From Thuidium tamariscinum (taxonomy: Eukaryota > Streptophyta > Bryopsida > Hypnales > Thuidiaceae): DNA of 64,000 bases. Shown piece after piece: positions 38,501-50,520 of the stretch. Position 1 is the stretch's first letter. Each line of letters opens with the position of its first letter. Made by a program: the position numbers and the translations under genes. Below the pieces are notes generated by a model, which worked only from the letters and a program-made list of their open reading frames with translations, did no database searches and had not been told where the DNA came from. Where the stretch lies: contig OX344753.2 of the NCBI GenBank assembly GCA_947034885.2, positions 6,510,001-6,574,000 on the forward strand, in the 5' to 3' direction.

Positions 38501-38617
38501 CAACCCAACTCGTACATGCAGTATTGCGAGGAGCTTTGTGGTGGATTGGGCCGAGTGCTCCTGGTGCACGGGACAGGCAAAGAGCTTTGGGGAGGCCAAG
38601 CTCATCTTGGGCTGTAA
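29530..38617 (+). CDS. cation-chloride cotransporter, SLC12 family (KCC-like)
   Basis: Electroneutral cation/chloride symporter of the SLC12 family. Fifteen exons: 29530-29842, 30896-31052, 31186-31276, 31534-31880, 32593-32881, 33224-33447, 33804-33954, 34160-34360, 34781-34858, 35471-35659, 35914-36186, 36327-36451, 36664-36827, 37153-37427, 38267-38617. Phases match at every junction, giving 1075 residues, close to the family norm. Signatures: GVLIPTCENMWG then VLIFLRFFYIVG (about 93-117), SLSAIATNG (about 145), YYLISRALGP (about 158), FTGILSGADRATNL with KSIPQGT (about 297-320), APSWRPKWKY (about 473). The membrane part spans about 90-530. The rest is the cytoplasmic SLC12 C-domain (GRVLIANSYREGKTYAIQSS, DVWWIVHDGGLLLLLAYLL). 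A lysine- and serine-rich insert occupies about 815-985. The end reads RVLLVHGTGKE then a short non-conserved tail. The start is the first ATG after upstream in-frame stops. Confidence 0.9.
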
Positions 38618-38664
38618 GCTGAACTCAAAATCTCAAATGGTAAGTTCCAAACACGAGCTTGATT

Positions 38665-38815
38665 CATCTCTTTTGTACAGTCTGCCGCATGTGAATTAAT
38701 GTAAAAATTCAACCTCTTTTGTACAGTCTGCTGCATAAGAGTTAATGTAAAAATTCCACCACTTTTGTACAGTCATGCCGCATATGAATTAATGTAAAAA
38801 TTCGACCACTTTTGT
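38665..38815 (+). repeat. 46-bp tandem repeat, about 3.2 copies
   Basis: CTTTTGTACAG recurs at 38670, 38716 and 38762 (partial at 38809), each followed by a diverged TGCCGCAT...TTAATGTAAAAATTC unit. It lies just after the cotransporter stop codon, probably in its 3' UTR. Confidence 0.8.
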
Positions 38816-40258
38816 CATGGTGCTTAGGTGACTTGCCATTGCAAATTGTTTTGGCATGCACAACAGCCCGTGTTGTGGGCTACTTAGTTTTAATTAGTCG
38901 CCACTGAGAGAACTTACATATACTGATTAAACTAAAATTGTTCCAAGTGTATGAAGCAAAGTTTTCAAATGATTGTGTGCGACGTCAAAGTTCCAATCAG
39001 GAGGTATGGCTGTGGCGGCATCCATTGAGGCTTTTAGTTTCCGAATACCAGTTACAGAGCAGTCTACAATCAGACAGGCCTCTGTTTTAGAAATGTCTTT
39101 CTTGATGCATGATGAAAATTTAGTGATAGGGTTAACTAATTGCTGCTCATTACAAGGGTGCACTTTCTAATTGGACGTGGATTTGAATCTCAATTTAATT
39201 TAGTTTCAGAAGTGTTAGGAGGAAACAAGACAATGTATCCATACCCTACAGAACCTTTAAGTTTGATGCTAAGAGTTCCATGAGTGACTGGTTTACTGTG
39301 GTTCATAACCACACTTTGCCTTGGTCTTGGGTCAATCCTGCTCAGACTCTCAGAGTACTTCTCACACAACCCAATGTAACATCAATTTCATTGAAGTAAT
39401 GGAAATCCACAACTTTTCAATATGGGAGCCCTGAAACTTTAATCTACACTAAACCCAGTTCTAGAGCTTTCAGGAGCTGCTAAGTTATTCACAACTTTGG
39501 CGCAATGGATTGCACCAATATAACAGAAATGGCATCATGAGAGCTCTGGGGAAAACAATCTAAGAGAATCCACCAATGAGCTTTCCATATCATCTGCAAC
39601 AACTATATGCTACTTTAGCTGTATTATGATTGTGAAATTGAGGCAAAGTGATGTCCCTGACCTACAAGGTAATGCTGATGAAATTTTCTTATTTGGAAAG
39701 TCCGTAGCAGCCTGAAAATAAACCAATGAACAGACAACTATGAAGCTGAAAACATCAAGCAGCATTTGCATAGTAACTCATGGAAATCCCCTCAAGTGTA
39801 ATGACTTGCAATCTACCAAAGGCAGAAACACAGGCGATAAAAACTTGCTGCACAGATCTGATCTGATCAAATCATCCAACCATCTTCAAACTCTAAAAGT
39901 TGAATGCCTACATCTTAACAATTCACATAATTTACATCCGAGATTCTAAAATCCAATTAAAAACGACCATTTGCACCATTCTCCATGTCATGGATAGTCC
40001 TTTACTTTTGTGCTGCATGTCCAAAGAGAAACAGCAAAAATTTGACATGGTGTTGCTGGTAAAAAAAATTGTGGATTTACAAAGCCATTTTGTGCAGTCC
40101 AACTGCCACTTAAGGACTCCATGGTTCTAACCTCCTCTTTTCGAGAAATGGAATGGTTATGGCACAGGAACCGTTGCTTTTCTACACAATTCGCAATGAC
40201 CGCAAACTAGTTTAAGAAAACATTGTACATTTAGGATACTCTATTCAGTCCCCGTTTG
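38816..40258. other. intergenic region between convergent genes
   Basis: Lies between the cotransporter stop and the phosphatase stop, both 3' ends pointing inward. Presumably it holds both 3' UTRs. No further gene or element was recognised. Confidence 0.5.
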
Positions 40259-43200
40259 TTACCAGAACTTCCAACCTGGTCCTTCACCTTCTACCTGTGT
40301 TCGACTGCAAACATCACCCAGGAAATTAGAAGCAAGTTGGCACCCTGCAGAACTTTCACACATAACGTTCACAATTCCAACCGCCAAGTTATGATGCGGG
40401 AAAGCAAGTTCAATTTAATCACTTTGGTTCTTAGATGGTCGGTCAAGATTAAATGTTGAGTCAAATGCAAAGAAGTTGCATGCCAGGAAATAGAAAAAAG
40501 GGGTAGAAGTGAGTACAGCACCCGAAGTCAACGATAATTACGCTAACATTGTCCTGACTGCCCCGATTCTGCAACAGAGTGAAAAATGTAAATCATTCAA
40601 TGTCTCCTACAAACATGCAATTCAATAAACTCTGTTGCTCTGGCCGGTCCTAGACACTCACATCCTTAGCGCAGTAAAGAGTGTACTTTCATATTACAAC
40701 GAGGACTTCAAAAACAAGCAGGCAAAACTTGAATTTCAGGTGTTCAGGAGTGATCCAAGAGTATGCAACAGACCAGAGCTTCTTGTCCAACTTCTTCTGA
40801 TGCACGTTGCACATCGCCATGCTCCTTCAAGCGCTTTCTGACGAAATCTACGGCCTCAGCACTGCTCAAGCAACACAAGAAATTTCTCAAAACGCATTCA
40901 GTTAGCACCTACTTGATAGGGAAGACAATGCATCAGCGTTCTTGATTAACCCCAAAGTGCCCAATCTAAAAGAAGAAATTTCACTTCGGAAGCTAATAAT
41001 CACATTCAGAACATATTTCTGTCCTTCAGAAATGTAGTGCATGATGCCTTCCTTGAATGATTAATTTCAACTCCTATGGAAGCGGTCACTGTTGGCCATT
41101 AGAGCACTTAGGGATAAAAAAACAGTGAAGCGTTATTGGTGGCTACCTCTTCAAAGAATCCCAAAGGCCATCCGATGCTAGAATAAGGAATTCAACTTCC
41201 TCATTCACCGACAAGGAAGTCGTATCTGGCGCAGCAATCAGCCACTCCCCATCAAGGTTTCTCCTGCGCAGGAAAAGACGGATCAGCATACTAGTGCTTA
41301 TTCAATGCCCACCCTCCATGAAACCCAAAATCAAAACTCTGCACTATAGTTAATCCAACTATTCAACATTCTTACCCATTGGCGAAACTCTTAGTCCAAC
41401 GTCTGTCAGTAATTCCACTGTCCAACATCCTGCCACGACACAAGTCCAATTCGATTAGTTCCTGTCTCATCGCCGCAAAACCAAATAATTAAACAAACGC
41501 ACCTCCTCTAAAATCCGAAACCGGAAAGTTTAGAAACAAAACACATTAGGATGGATTAGGATCAACAACAAAACACTAGTAGCCAAACCTTCATGAACTC
41601 CAGAACCCAACCACACCAACATCCCGCGCTTTGAAAGACCCACCCGAAAGTAAAAATCTACTGCAAGAGATGCAGAAAGTTGAGCTATATATGTGACATT
41701 GACATACTGTTGCTTTCGAGTTTTGAATAGGATGTCACCAAAGGCTCGTGAGACAGACAGCACTCCGCATACTCGACCGTGGCTAACCTGCACAGTTGGG
41801 ATTCAAGTTCCACTGTTGAGTAGTGGCAATTGCACTCGAATTTCATTCATTGTAATTAGTTGCCTAGCTGGCTTACTTCAAATCGTAGCTAGCAATTGCG
41901 ATAGAAGCAAGCAAACACAATAACTAGTTCCTATTACGCACCCACCCTCCTGCTTCTTGAATTCTCTTGACTTCTAAGAAAGACTTCTTATCTCGTCCAA
42001 AGGGTCGATGATCAGTTGTGAGGTCCTGCGCTTTGCCATTCCTGCTTAAAACCTGAACACAGGTTCATGCACATAACATTGTTATTAACCATTTCCAGCG
42101 AAGTCACTGCTAGCCAGACTGTGGGCTTCCTAGTAAGGTATTAGTGATAACTTCCGTTAATAACCTCTCCAAGAAAACAAGAAGGGATGTTCCATACTCG
42201 GGTCAAAAAACCCTCATGGAGGAAATCACTGGACTACAGGATCTAGAGGGCCAAATCTGAAGAGTATGTCTTCCAAGGAAGGAAACCTCTGGGTTGTAGA
42301 GTTCCCTTGGAGGACAATCTCTACAAATTTGGTCCTCGAGTTCCAATCAGTTTCAACGTAGCAAACGATCCAATGTCCAAAAGTCATACAATTACCAGAG
42401 ATTGTGCCAAGAAGAACATCTGTCACATAGTACGTCTGCCGTCATGCAAAATCAAAATTCTGCAGGGATTGTGCAATAGTGAATTCAGGAAAGCAAACAG
42501 TCTTGGCAGCCAAATGACTACGAAATTTCTTATTTTGGCGATTGAATTCCTCAGCCGTTAGAGAGGGAGAGATATACGCACCACGCGGGAGTCACCAACA
42601 TAAGCAATCACCAAACGATCAGAGCGAGCAAATACAACCGTAGCCGTAGACCCAGACTCAGTTTCCTCCACCACTTTGCTGCTTTCTAGCCTGTGAACAC
42701 CACCGACATCATGAACCTCCCAACTCATCTCCACATTTACTGTCTTCTCTTCTTCAACTCGGCTGCTATTCTTGGTATAGTCAGAGTCGAAAACAGTAGA
42801 AGAAACATACAATTCTACAATCGAATTAACATACACCAAAACTTAATCGACAAAGCAATAACCTAGAGAAACAGTGCAAAGCCTGTCAAGTACCGGCTAT
42901 CTTCTCCAACGGGTCATGTTTAAGTGGTTGTGAATGATCGTAGGAATGAGGGAATGATCAATGGCTATACTTGAAGCCAAACCTTTCCAAATACCTATCA
43001 TATCTTAGGTGGATTCGAATGTCTAGATTATGTAAGATAATAATATTTCCAAAGGCCCACTCTGATTTGATTAAAAAAAATATACATAAAATTAGCTCTC
43101 TATGCAGATTGTTTGCGGTCAAAAATGCATCACAAACCGAGAAATGAGGCCCTGGTCCGTTTGCAGAAAGGCTCGAGACAGTGCTTCCTCCGCCTCCTGC

Positions 43201-44145
43201 AAATCGTTGGACTCCAGCATGGCGCCCCCTTCAAGCGCTGTCAAACACTCCTTATAAAGCTTATCCCTAAACAAACATTCAATGTCGTTAAAATGATTCA
43301 CAGCAAATTCAAATCACAAATGCTGTGACAATTCATAAGCTGTCATAACATTCTTGAATATGGAGGTCTCTCTACAGTGTCCCTGTCACAAGAATACTTT
43401 GTGGTAAAGAGGTCCACAATTCATGGGCAAGCTTGCTTTCAAGATTTTCTACAGGGACAAGGGCCTTGATTCAAGGGAGGCAAAGGGTGTCCTGCCTTGA
43501 AGCTCAAGAACGTTATGGCAGCCCATCCAAAAGATTGTCACAAAATTTCCAAGACAATTGCATTAGTAATTCATGGGCAAATTTGCATTCAAAATTTTCT
43601 ACAGTGACAAGGGCCTTGATTCAAAGGAGGCAAACGATACCCTGCCTTGAAGTTCACGAAGGTTATGGCGGCTCGACCAAAGACTATAACGAAATTTCGA
43701 GCCCAATTGCATCAGAAACAAACCTCAAAAAGGTCGCCGAGAACAGTCCCGCATGCCCATCGAAAATGCCCGCATACATGAATCCATGAGGCCCATCGAC
43801 GTCCACTATGATCTCATCCTCCATCTCCTCGCGAAGCCCTTGCACAAGAAACTGTCCCACAGTGAGGGTGCCCACCGCAGCGACCTCTTCTTGTTGCTGC
43901 ACGGATCCAGACGCAGAAGCTCTTAAACGATCAAACCCCTGCATCCTGCTCGTTGTCACTAGCTTCTGCTCCCGAACGAGGGAGCTACACGATGGGGAGG
44001 CAGTCGACAAACAACCAGGGAGGCGAGTGAGCGCCATAGCTGAAGAGCAAGATGCAATAGACGAAGTGGTGAAGCCAGACCGCAAGTAATCTAACGACGC
44101 CATTTCCGCAAAAACTCCTGCCCTCAACCCCAAGCTCGTCGTCAT
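40259..44145 (-). CDS. plastid PP2C phosphatase, TAP38/PPH1-like
   Basis: Mg/Mn-dependent Ser/Thr phosphatase. In Arabidopsis TAP38/PPH1 dephosphorylates LHCII in thylakoids and drives the return to state 1. Ten exons (minus): 44145-43724, 43266-43138, 42762-42582, 42052-41942, 41787-41708, 41429-41376, 41263-41147, 40861-40774, 40568-40522, 40304-40259, giving 424 residues with all phases consistent. All PP2C motifs are intact: REEMED (105-110), FDGHAG (128-133), ESGSTA (219-224), AYVGDSR (237-243), VSRAFGD (293-299), ASDGLWD (355-361), SQDN (398-401). TAP38-type marks are VCGVLSVSRAFGDILFKTRK, MLDSGITDRRWTKSF and the DFGRT end. The first ~90 residues are Ser/Thr/Arg-rich, as in a transit peptide. 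Unlike Arabidopsis TAP38, no C-terminal membrane helix follows DFGRT (ends GWKFW). The start could also be 44103 or 44244. Confidence 0.9.
43420..43712. repeat. tandem duplication of about 147 bp in phosphatase intron 1
   Basis: Unit 1 is about 43420-43567 and unit 2 about 43568-43712. Both begin AATTCATGGGCAA and share ACAAGGGCCTTGATTCAA and CCTGCCTTGAAG. Unit 2 ends 12 bp from the exon 1 donor. Confidence 0.8.
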
Positions 44146-44743
44146 TCTAGCTATCCCCTCGTCTCGCAACTCACAACACAAATTTGGACACACAAGAGCT
44201 ACAGCAAGTACTACAAGAGCTATAACAATTACAAGTGGTGACAAATTTCATGGTAATTGATCTACTTTCTTTCATTTATCATTCTAATGGTGTTGTAGAA
44301 CATTCCTACTAAGTCCGCCATGAGTTGGGTGATGGGTTGTTGTGTTGGGTTCCAGCGTTCCGAGGCCAACACTGGGCCTCTGTTTGTGTGCTTGAGGAGA
44401 ACACAGGCTTATCGCAATCTCAGACGAAGTGAACGATAAAGGCGAACTAAAAGAGTCAGCCTTCCAAGTACTACCACACTACCACAGTGGCCTTGAGTTG
44501 ATCACGTGGCTGAGTAGTTTTTGCGCAAATTGTACTGCAACATCTGCGGTAATGTCGGCGACACTGATCTAAGGTGGACAAATCTATGGTGGAAAACCAT
44601 CAGGGTATGGAGGGGCAGATCACTCGACCCATACCCGGCCGGGTCTCTAGGTGCGTTGTGGGGAACTGGGGAATGGGGAATCGGAAGCTCTGCCGATGTT
44701 CTATTCTTGTTTACAAGGACTGTGAGGCGCGTGTGCTTCACTC
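44146..44743. promoter_or_regulatory. divergent promoter region with G-box
   Basis: 598 bp between the start codons of the phosphatase (-) and the 2Fe-2S protein (+). A G-box core CACGTG lies at 44503-44508 (ATCACGTGGC) and a GATAA I-box-like site at about 44434. Both are common in light-regulated plastid-protein genes. Both downstream products are predicted plastid proteins, so shared light control is a reasonable inference. Confidence 0.55.
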
Positions 44744-47020
44744 ATGGCCACGGCGTTGCAATCGACGTCATCTTCCTGTGGCGCTGTTGTTGTTGCAGGA
44801 GAGAGAGCAAGGTTCGGTGGAAGTGAAAGAGCTGCCATATCTGTATGTGTACTGCCGCGAAGAGGAGTTGCTGGTTTTGGCAAGCTTCGTCTTCGTTGCT
44901 CAAGCGACGAGAGCAATGTTGGGGCACCGGTTGCGGATGTTGCTGACAAAGCTCCGCCCACCATTGATCTCGAATTTCTTGGGGTAAGCTCGGGCGTGAC
45001 CTATCTTCAAAAATTCTTGAACCCTGGTGCTCAATTGGTTTGCGCAAGTGGTTGGTTCAGTTGGTTTTGTATATTATTGCGGTGCTTGTTTAGGCCTTTC
45101 GCTGTTCCGTGTTTTCCTTGATTACGTGAGTGCTGAATTTCATCAATGCTTTGACCCGTAAACACTTTGCGCAATGGCTAACTCAACATTTTCGCAGTTG
45201 ATTTTCGTTGATTTAAGAGTTCTTCTCAGTGTCCGGAATTCTGAATTGAATGTGGTTTGTGTATGTATGTAGCCTGAGGCAGATGGAGTTGTGAACACGA
45301 CTTCGGTTGGGAGTGGAGAAAAGCTGCTCCGCAACATCATCCTCGACAACAAGCTGGAGCTTTACAACCTTTATGTAAGACTACCTATTTCTTTTTTTAG
45401 ATTGATTGTCGTTTGAAAGACTCATTGGAAGTAAATTAGGTGGGAAATCCTGCTGATTTGAAGAGAAGTCGCTGCTGCTGCAGGTGCAGCTATTTTATTT
45501 TTATCTGTGTAACTAGTCAACTGTCGCTCAAATCTCTTGTATGTCGCCCCAACTGCACGTCATTATAAATGCAGTTTTATACCACTATGACCTTCAATAG
45601 TGTTGCATGGGAATGGGGCAGTGACCCCTTAACAGCGAATTCCTGTGGACGAGTTAAATATGGAGATGAGAAAATTCCTGTCTAATTTCATGAAGAAGCT
45701 TTGGGCAATAGTGTTGCAAAAGTGTCGGATTGGGTACAGATGAATGTTAAAATGAGCCAAAAATGCACCAAGTAATTAGTTGCTACATATCATTGAAGAA
45801 ATGAAATGATGAAAGATTCTACTGAAATTTTTTATTTTCAAAATTTGTAGGCTGTAGCAATTTTGCTAATTTTGAGTAAACTTAACGTCACTTAGGGGAC
45901 GAACTTTTCACTATTAACTTTCGAGGAGAGAACGGAGCATGTCTCTGGGTTTCATATGGAGAGGCTGTATGAGTGGAACAGGGAAAAGTGATGAACTGCG
46001 GAGGTGGGGGCAGCTGTGGCACCTGCATTGTGGAGATCTTGGAAGGTAAGGAGCTTTTGAACGAGCGCACCGATGCCGAGTACAAGTATTTGAAAAAGGT
46101 AACACTTCTGTGGCATTATTACTTCTGTTATAACTCTAATTTTATGTCAGAACTTTCAATCCGATGATTCGAAAGTGTGAAAACAAGGCGGAATCTTGGG
46201 CGAGACTAAATAGGAATAACACTACTACATAAAACGTTTCATGTGTTTTTTCCCAAATGGACTTTGCTGATTTATCCTCTTTGATTGTGAGTGAGACATT
46301 AATATACCAAAGTTACATGATTTGTTAGATATTTACATTAGCGCAGGCCGCAATTTTACCGTATTGAACTAATATCTACCCAAAAGAGATGTGTGGGGAC
46401 GTTAATTTTTGACAGTTGGCAGCGCGCTCTCGAATACAATAAATCAGTGTAATTTATACTACAGAGGATCTGGAGGGAGGAAACTAGGGTTAATTACAAA
46501 GTTCTTCCTCCAGACTCGATGCTTTAAAGACGTGCATTCTACGGGTCCTGCATTCTACTCCTGTTTCTTTGAATGTGAGCTTAGATGGACATTTGATCTG
46601 GTTCCTATAACTTTGAACTTGCACAAGAGCAGAGCCAGCACTGATGAGCCAAAGTATGGACCTGTTAATCGACAGTGAATCTGCGACTCTTGTTCTCAAG
46701 ATGCGATTTAGAAATCTGGGTTGACATTGTCTCTAACTGCTAATTGTATCCACGATGCTTTGCGTGCAGAAACCTGAGAGCTGGAGATTGTCTTGTCAAG
46801 CAATTGTGGGAGATAAGTCAAACAGTGGAAAGGTATGGAAATAAACCTTTATCTTTAGGGATCAGATGTGGAATCGTGAACCTCTTTCAGTTGGAACTCA
46901 CACTCCTCGTAGGAACTTTCAAATTTGGAAGGATACAATTTAATCTGTGTTATTGGGTTGTCTATATGGGTACGATCGTTGCAGGTTGTTGTGCAAAGGT
47001 TGCCACAAAAGAAGAAGTGA
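44744..47020 (+). CDS. plastid 2Fe-2S ferredoxin-like protein (PnsB3/NDF4-related)
   Basis: Five exons: 44744-44983, 45273-45374, 45982-46098, 46770-46832, 46985-47020, giving 185 residues, all junctions GT-AG and in phase. Residues 1-51 are Ser/Arg/Ala-rich without acidic clusters, as in a transit peptide. The domain reads [20 protein letters not shown] (95-114), then [12 protein letters not shown] (118-129), KELLNERTD (137-145) and [12 protein letters not shown] (156-167). The cluster ligands would be C120, C126, C129 and C162. The spacing Cx5Cx2C is that of the NDF4/PnsB3 group, not the Cx4Cx2C of photosynthetic ferredoxin. It ends [11 protein letters not shown]. Arabidopsis has two relatives: PnsB3 (NDH complex) and an uncharacterised paralogue. 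The [15 protein letters not shown] wording favours the paralogue, so NDH membership is not claimed. Confidence 0.87.
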
Positions 47021-49600
47021 GTTCCAGGAAGGAGCTGCCTTTTAGGGTTGATACCGGTTCATCCTTTTATGACTGACTTAGAATACTCATTGCTGAAGAC
47101 CATCTAGCAAGCCCAATTGGCTTAGTCCATACCACACCGCTTTGAATGGGAGCACTGTATAATTGAAGCCATCAAGCAGTGCTTTATTTAGTAGAAAGCA
47201 GTGAGGCAGTAAAATCGTTTGTATGTTTCAGACTTTCGTTTATCGCCTTGACATGATATCAGGCCTTGTCGATTTTTTTATGGGTTGCACAAGGTGGAGT
47301 TGTATGCTGAGTAATGAGAATTTAGTGGAGTTCCAACAGGAAATTCTTGAAGAAGCGGGCAATACTTTGGGCCCAAGCACCTCTTAATTCAAGGAAGACG
47401 CAAGGTATTCAAGATGTTCTTACCCTAACTCTTTCCTTGACACACATTTTCCATCTTAATTTCAAAAAAATTGAATGGAGGCTTTGAAAGCAATCACTTC
47501 TATAACTCTTGAGCAATGCCTTCTATTGAAGATGGACACTTGAAGTTAAGGCCATGTCATTTCCCACTTTTGCCAAAACTAAAGATGAAGGAAGGCTTGT
47601 AGTGGACAAATTTAAAATCACATTGGGAGGTGATTCCAAGTAAATTTGTCCAAAGGACATAAGGCTTTGTTTTTGGTTTATTTGTTCTTTTTCACTTGTA
47701 TGTTTTGTTGTTCTTGATAGAACAATTCCTTTCATTGATGTTCGTAGGTTAATTGATTGTATTCAATTCATGTCCAAAATATTGTATGATTGCATCAAGT
47801 CTTGGTTTGGAAGCTTGGGCAATAGACTTGCATTGTTCATTGGGTTTGCATCATCATGTTTGAAGGTATCAATTTTGTATTCTAATTGAGTTTTTCTCCT
47901 CTTTATTTTAGTATGAGTGGTTTGTGTGGTTTGGAATTTTGTTGTTTTCTAAGTCTAATCAAGTTGCTCCAAAAGTCAATTGTGCTTGATCAATGGAGTT
48001 TCATTGTGTTTCACTAAACATATTAGTGTTTTGTTAGAGTTTCTTGTGATGTGGGATTTATTTTGTAAGAATTACAATATGTTGGGGATTAGGATTGTGA
48101 AAGTGTTGTAGTCATGCATGTGTTTGTTATGTTGTATGGGGGTGGAACATGAGAGTCCTGGTTAGTATAATGCAAGTTGTAAGTAATGCTTCTCCTAGTT
48201 ACCTAGCATGGTTTGTTCTTCTGAGGATCTTAAATTAAGTTACACCATGTAGCTTACTTAAGATTAGAGGATGATCAAGTTGTTTTGAGAGCCAATTGTG
48301 CTTTGATATTGAGCTTGGTGTATAATTCTTGTAATGCCATGGCCTATTTATAAAAATTACAATATGTTGGATTAGGAATGTGAAACATGCATTTGTTAAG
48401 GTATGTATACCTATGAGTGTTGAAATATGCATCTAAGCATGTTTGTGTTTTTAGACTACTTTTAAAAACTTTGTGTCTTATTGTGAAGTGATAGAGGTTT
48501 CCAAAAAAATGTAGTTTTTGTTGGTTTTGGGACACCAATTTAGCTAGACACCATTTGAATGAACTTTTGAATTTATGAAGTATTCATTTGATTCATGGTG
48601 TACCAAAAATCAATCTTAAGCTCTTATGTTGAGGCCCATGTACATTTTAGTCAACGATATGTGGGGGGTACTTTTTGGTAATGCTAGAAACTAAATGCAG
48701 TTAGCTTATGATGTCTAGAAATGGGACATTAGAGTCCTAATTTGTAGAATTTAAGTTGAAAGAAATCAATCAATTATAGTATTTTTGATTCTCTTATTAT
48801 CTTTGGTATTGATTTTGTTGCCCCAAGAACAATTAGATATATATTAGGGAGATGTGATGGCAAAGACCATCACCATAGCTTTCTCTAAACGAGTCCTTGA
48901 AGAAATCAACTACCATTCCATTGTCATTTTTGGACTTCTTGTCATTGATTCAAATCACATATGTAATTATATATTGGGGTTCTTTCAAAGGTCAGATTGA
49001 GTAAATGGTGAGAGAATTGTTGTGAAAATTTAGTGTAATATATTAGTTAAAGGATTTGGATGTGAGAATTAGGGTTGAAGATTTGTTGAGGATTTTTTCA
49101 TTATAGACTCCAAGTTTTATTTGGGACCCCTAATGATGATGGAAAGAGTCAAATATTGTATAATCTATGACAATTATAATTGTATACACTACTAGGTAAT
49201 AAGTGTACTATATAATTAGAATATCAAAGTTGCAACGGAAGATACTCTCGAAACAAATGGATAGTCAATTGCAACATGTACCAACTCATGTTACAACATG
49301 TATAGTTTTGCATATTTTAACTCTAATACAAAATGATAGATTATGTCTAAAGTTTAATAATGAGGCTCAAACTAAGCTTCAAAGATGCATATTTACATCA
49401 TCTAAAGTTGCTACTACAAAGGCTACATTATTGGAAGCTCAAAATTTAACAATAAGACCAATGGAAATCCTACAATCATGAATCAAAAGAGGCTGAAATT
49501 CTTGGTTGGAATTCAACTCTATCCTTGACTAGAGAAGAAATGTGTCCATGTCCAAATGCCATAGCAAAATTACCATTTAGTAGAAAATAGATTAGGAATA
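47021..49600. other. AT-rich intergenic sequence
   Basis: Beyond the probable 3' UTR of the 2Fe-2S gene no gene is supported. The ORFs are short and AT-driven. Confidence 0.45.
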
Positions 49601-49609
49601 TAGCTAAGA

Positions 49610-50520
49610 ACCAAGGACAAATGGGATTCGGGGCAAGTACCTACAGATTTTATTTTTGTCTTGATTTCTTAAAAAAAATTTGGAAGATAAAAAAATTGAT
49701 TAGTTTTGTAGGAATATAATTTTCTTTTCAATTGGTGCCAAGGAATAAAGTTATATTCAAATAAGCTCAAAACAAGGGAGAAAGGACATCCAAAAAAATT
49801 TAAGAATTTTTTTTTAAGATATTCTTTTTTCATAGATTATATTTTTGTCTACATAGAAAGCTTTGATTTGTTCCATTTGAATCTGTTATGAAAAAGTTAT
49901 GGACAATGATCTTGTTGTTCAAGCAATTTGATCAACATCTTTATGAAAAAATAACTTGTAGAATTCATTTTTCAATGCAATTTTTACAATTTTTTCAAGA
50001 AAAAAGTTCAACATGGTTTATCTTACTTGCTAGAACAATCTCACCACTGGAATTAGTGCATTTTAATTCCATTGTAAAGATATTAATAATTCAAATTTTT
50101 CTTCTATCTCTTATTCCTTCTACTTAACAATTTCTTAAAGAATGAAAATTAAGTTGTTTTGAATTCATATTTTTTCCTAAACCCTCAACTAGATTTTCTA
50201 CTACAAATATTTAAAGATGAAAAATCTATAGTGCAAAAAATTTTAATTAGGAAGATTCAAAGTCAAATAGTCCAATCCCACAATGTACTAAAATATATAT
50301 TTTTCTGACTTTGAACATGGATATCTTACAATTCGTGCAATCAAAATTTCTAAAAAAATTTCCACACATTTTCATACTAGTTAGGTGTAAGATCCTATGG
50401 TTAGATGTGCGAAAACATGGTTTCGAATTTTTTGACTCTTTACTATAAAAATGGCAGTCTAAAGTGTTTTCTTGCAAAAAAATGGCCTTGGCCCTGTAGG
50501 AATTAACATCATATGAAAAA
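49610..50520 (-). repeat. family R repeat, copy without the nested MITE
   Basis: Inverted relative to 24455-25690. The site matching the MITE insertion reads (minus strand) AAATATTTGTAGTAG near 50200-50214, with no element present. This serves as an empty site. Confidence 0.65.

Noticed and set aside
44146-44244. Start of the phosphatase at 44244
   Set aside because: It would add a strongly hydrophobic N-terminus (VIVIALVVLAVALV) not expected of a plastid transit peptide. 44145 gives a Ser/Thr/Arg-rich leader, although the longer form cannot be excluded.
44701-45047. Minus-strand ORFs overlapping exon 1 of the 2Fe-2S gene
   Set aside because: They lie opposite a transit-peptide exon whose plus-strand frame joins in phase to four conserved exons.
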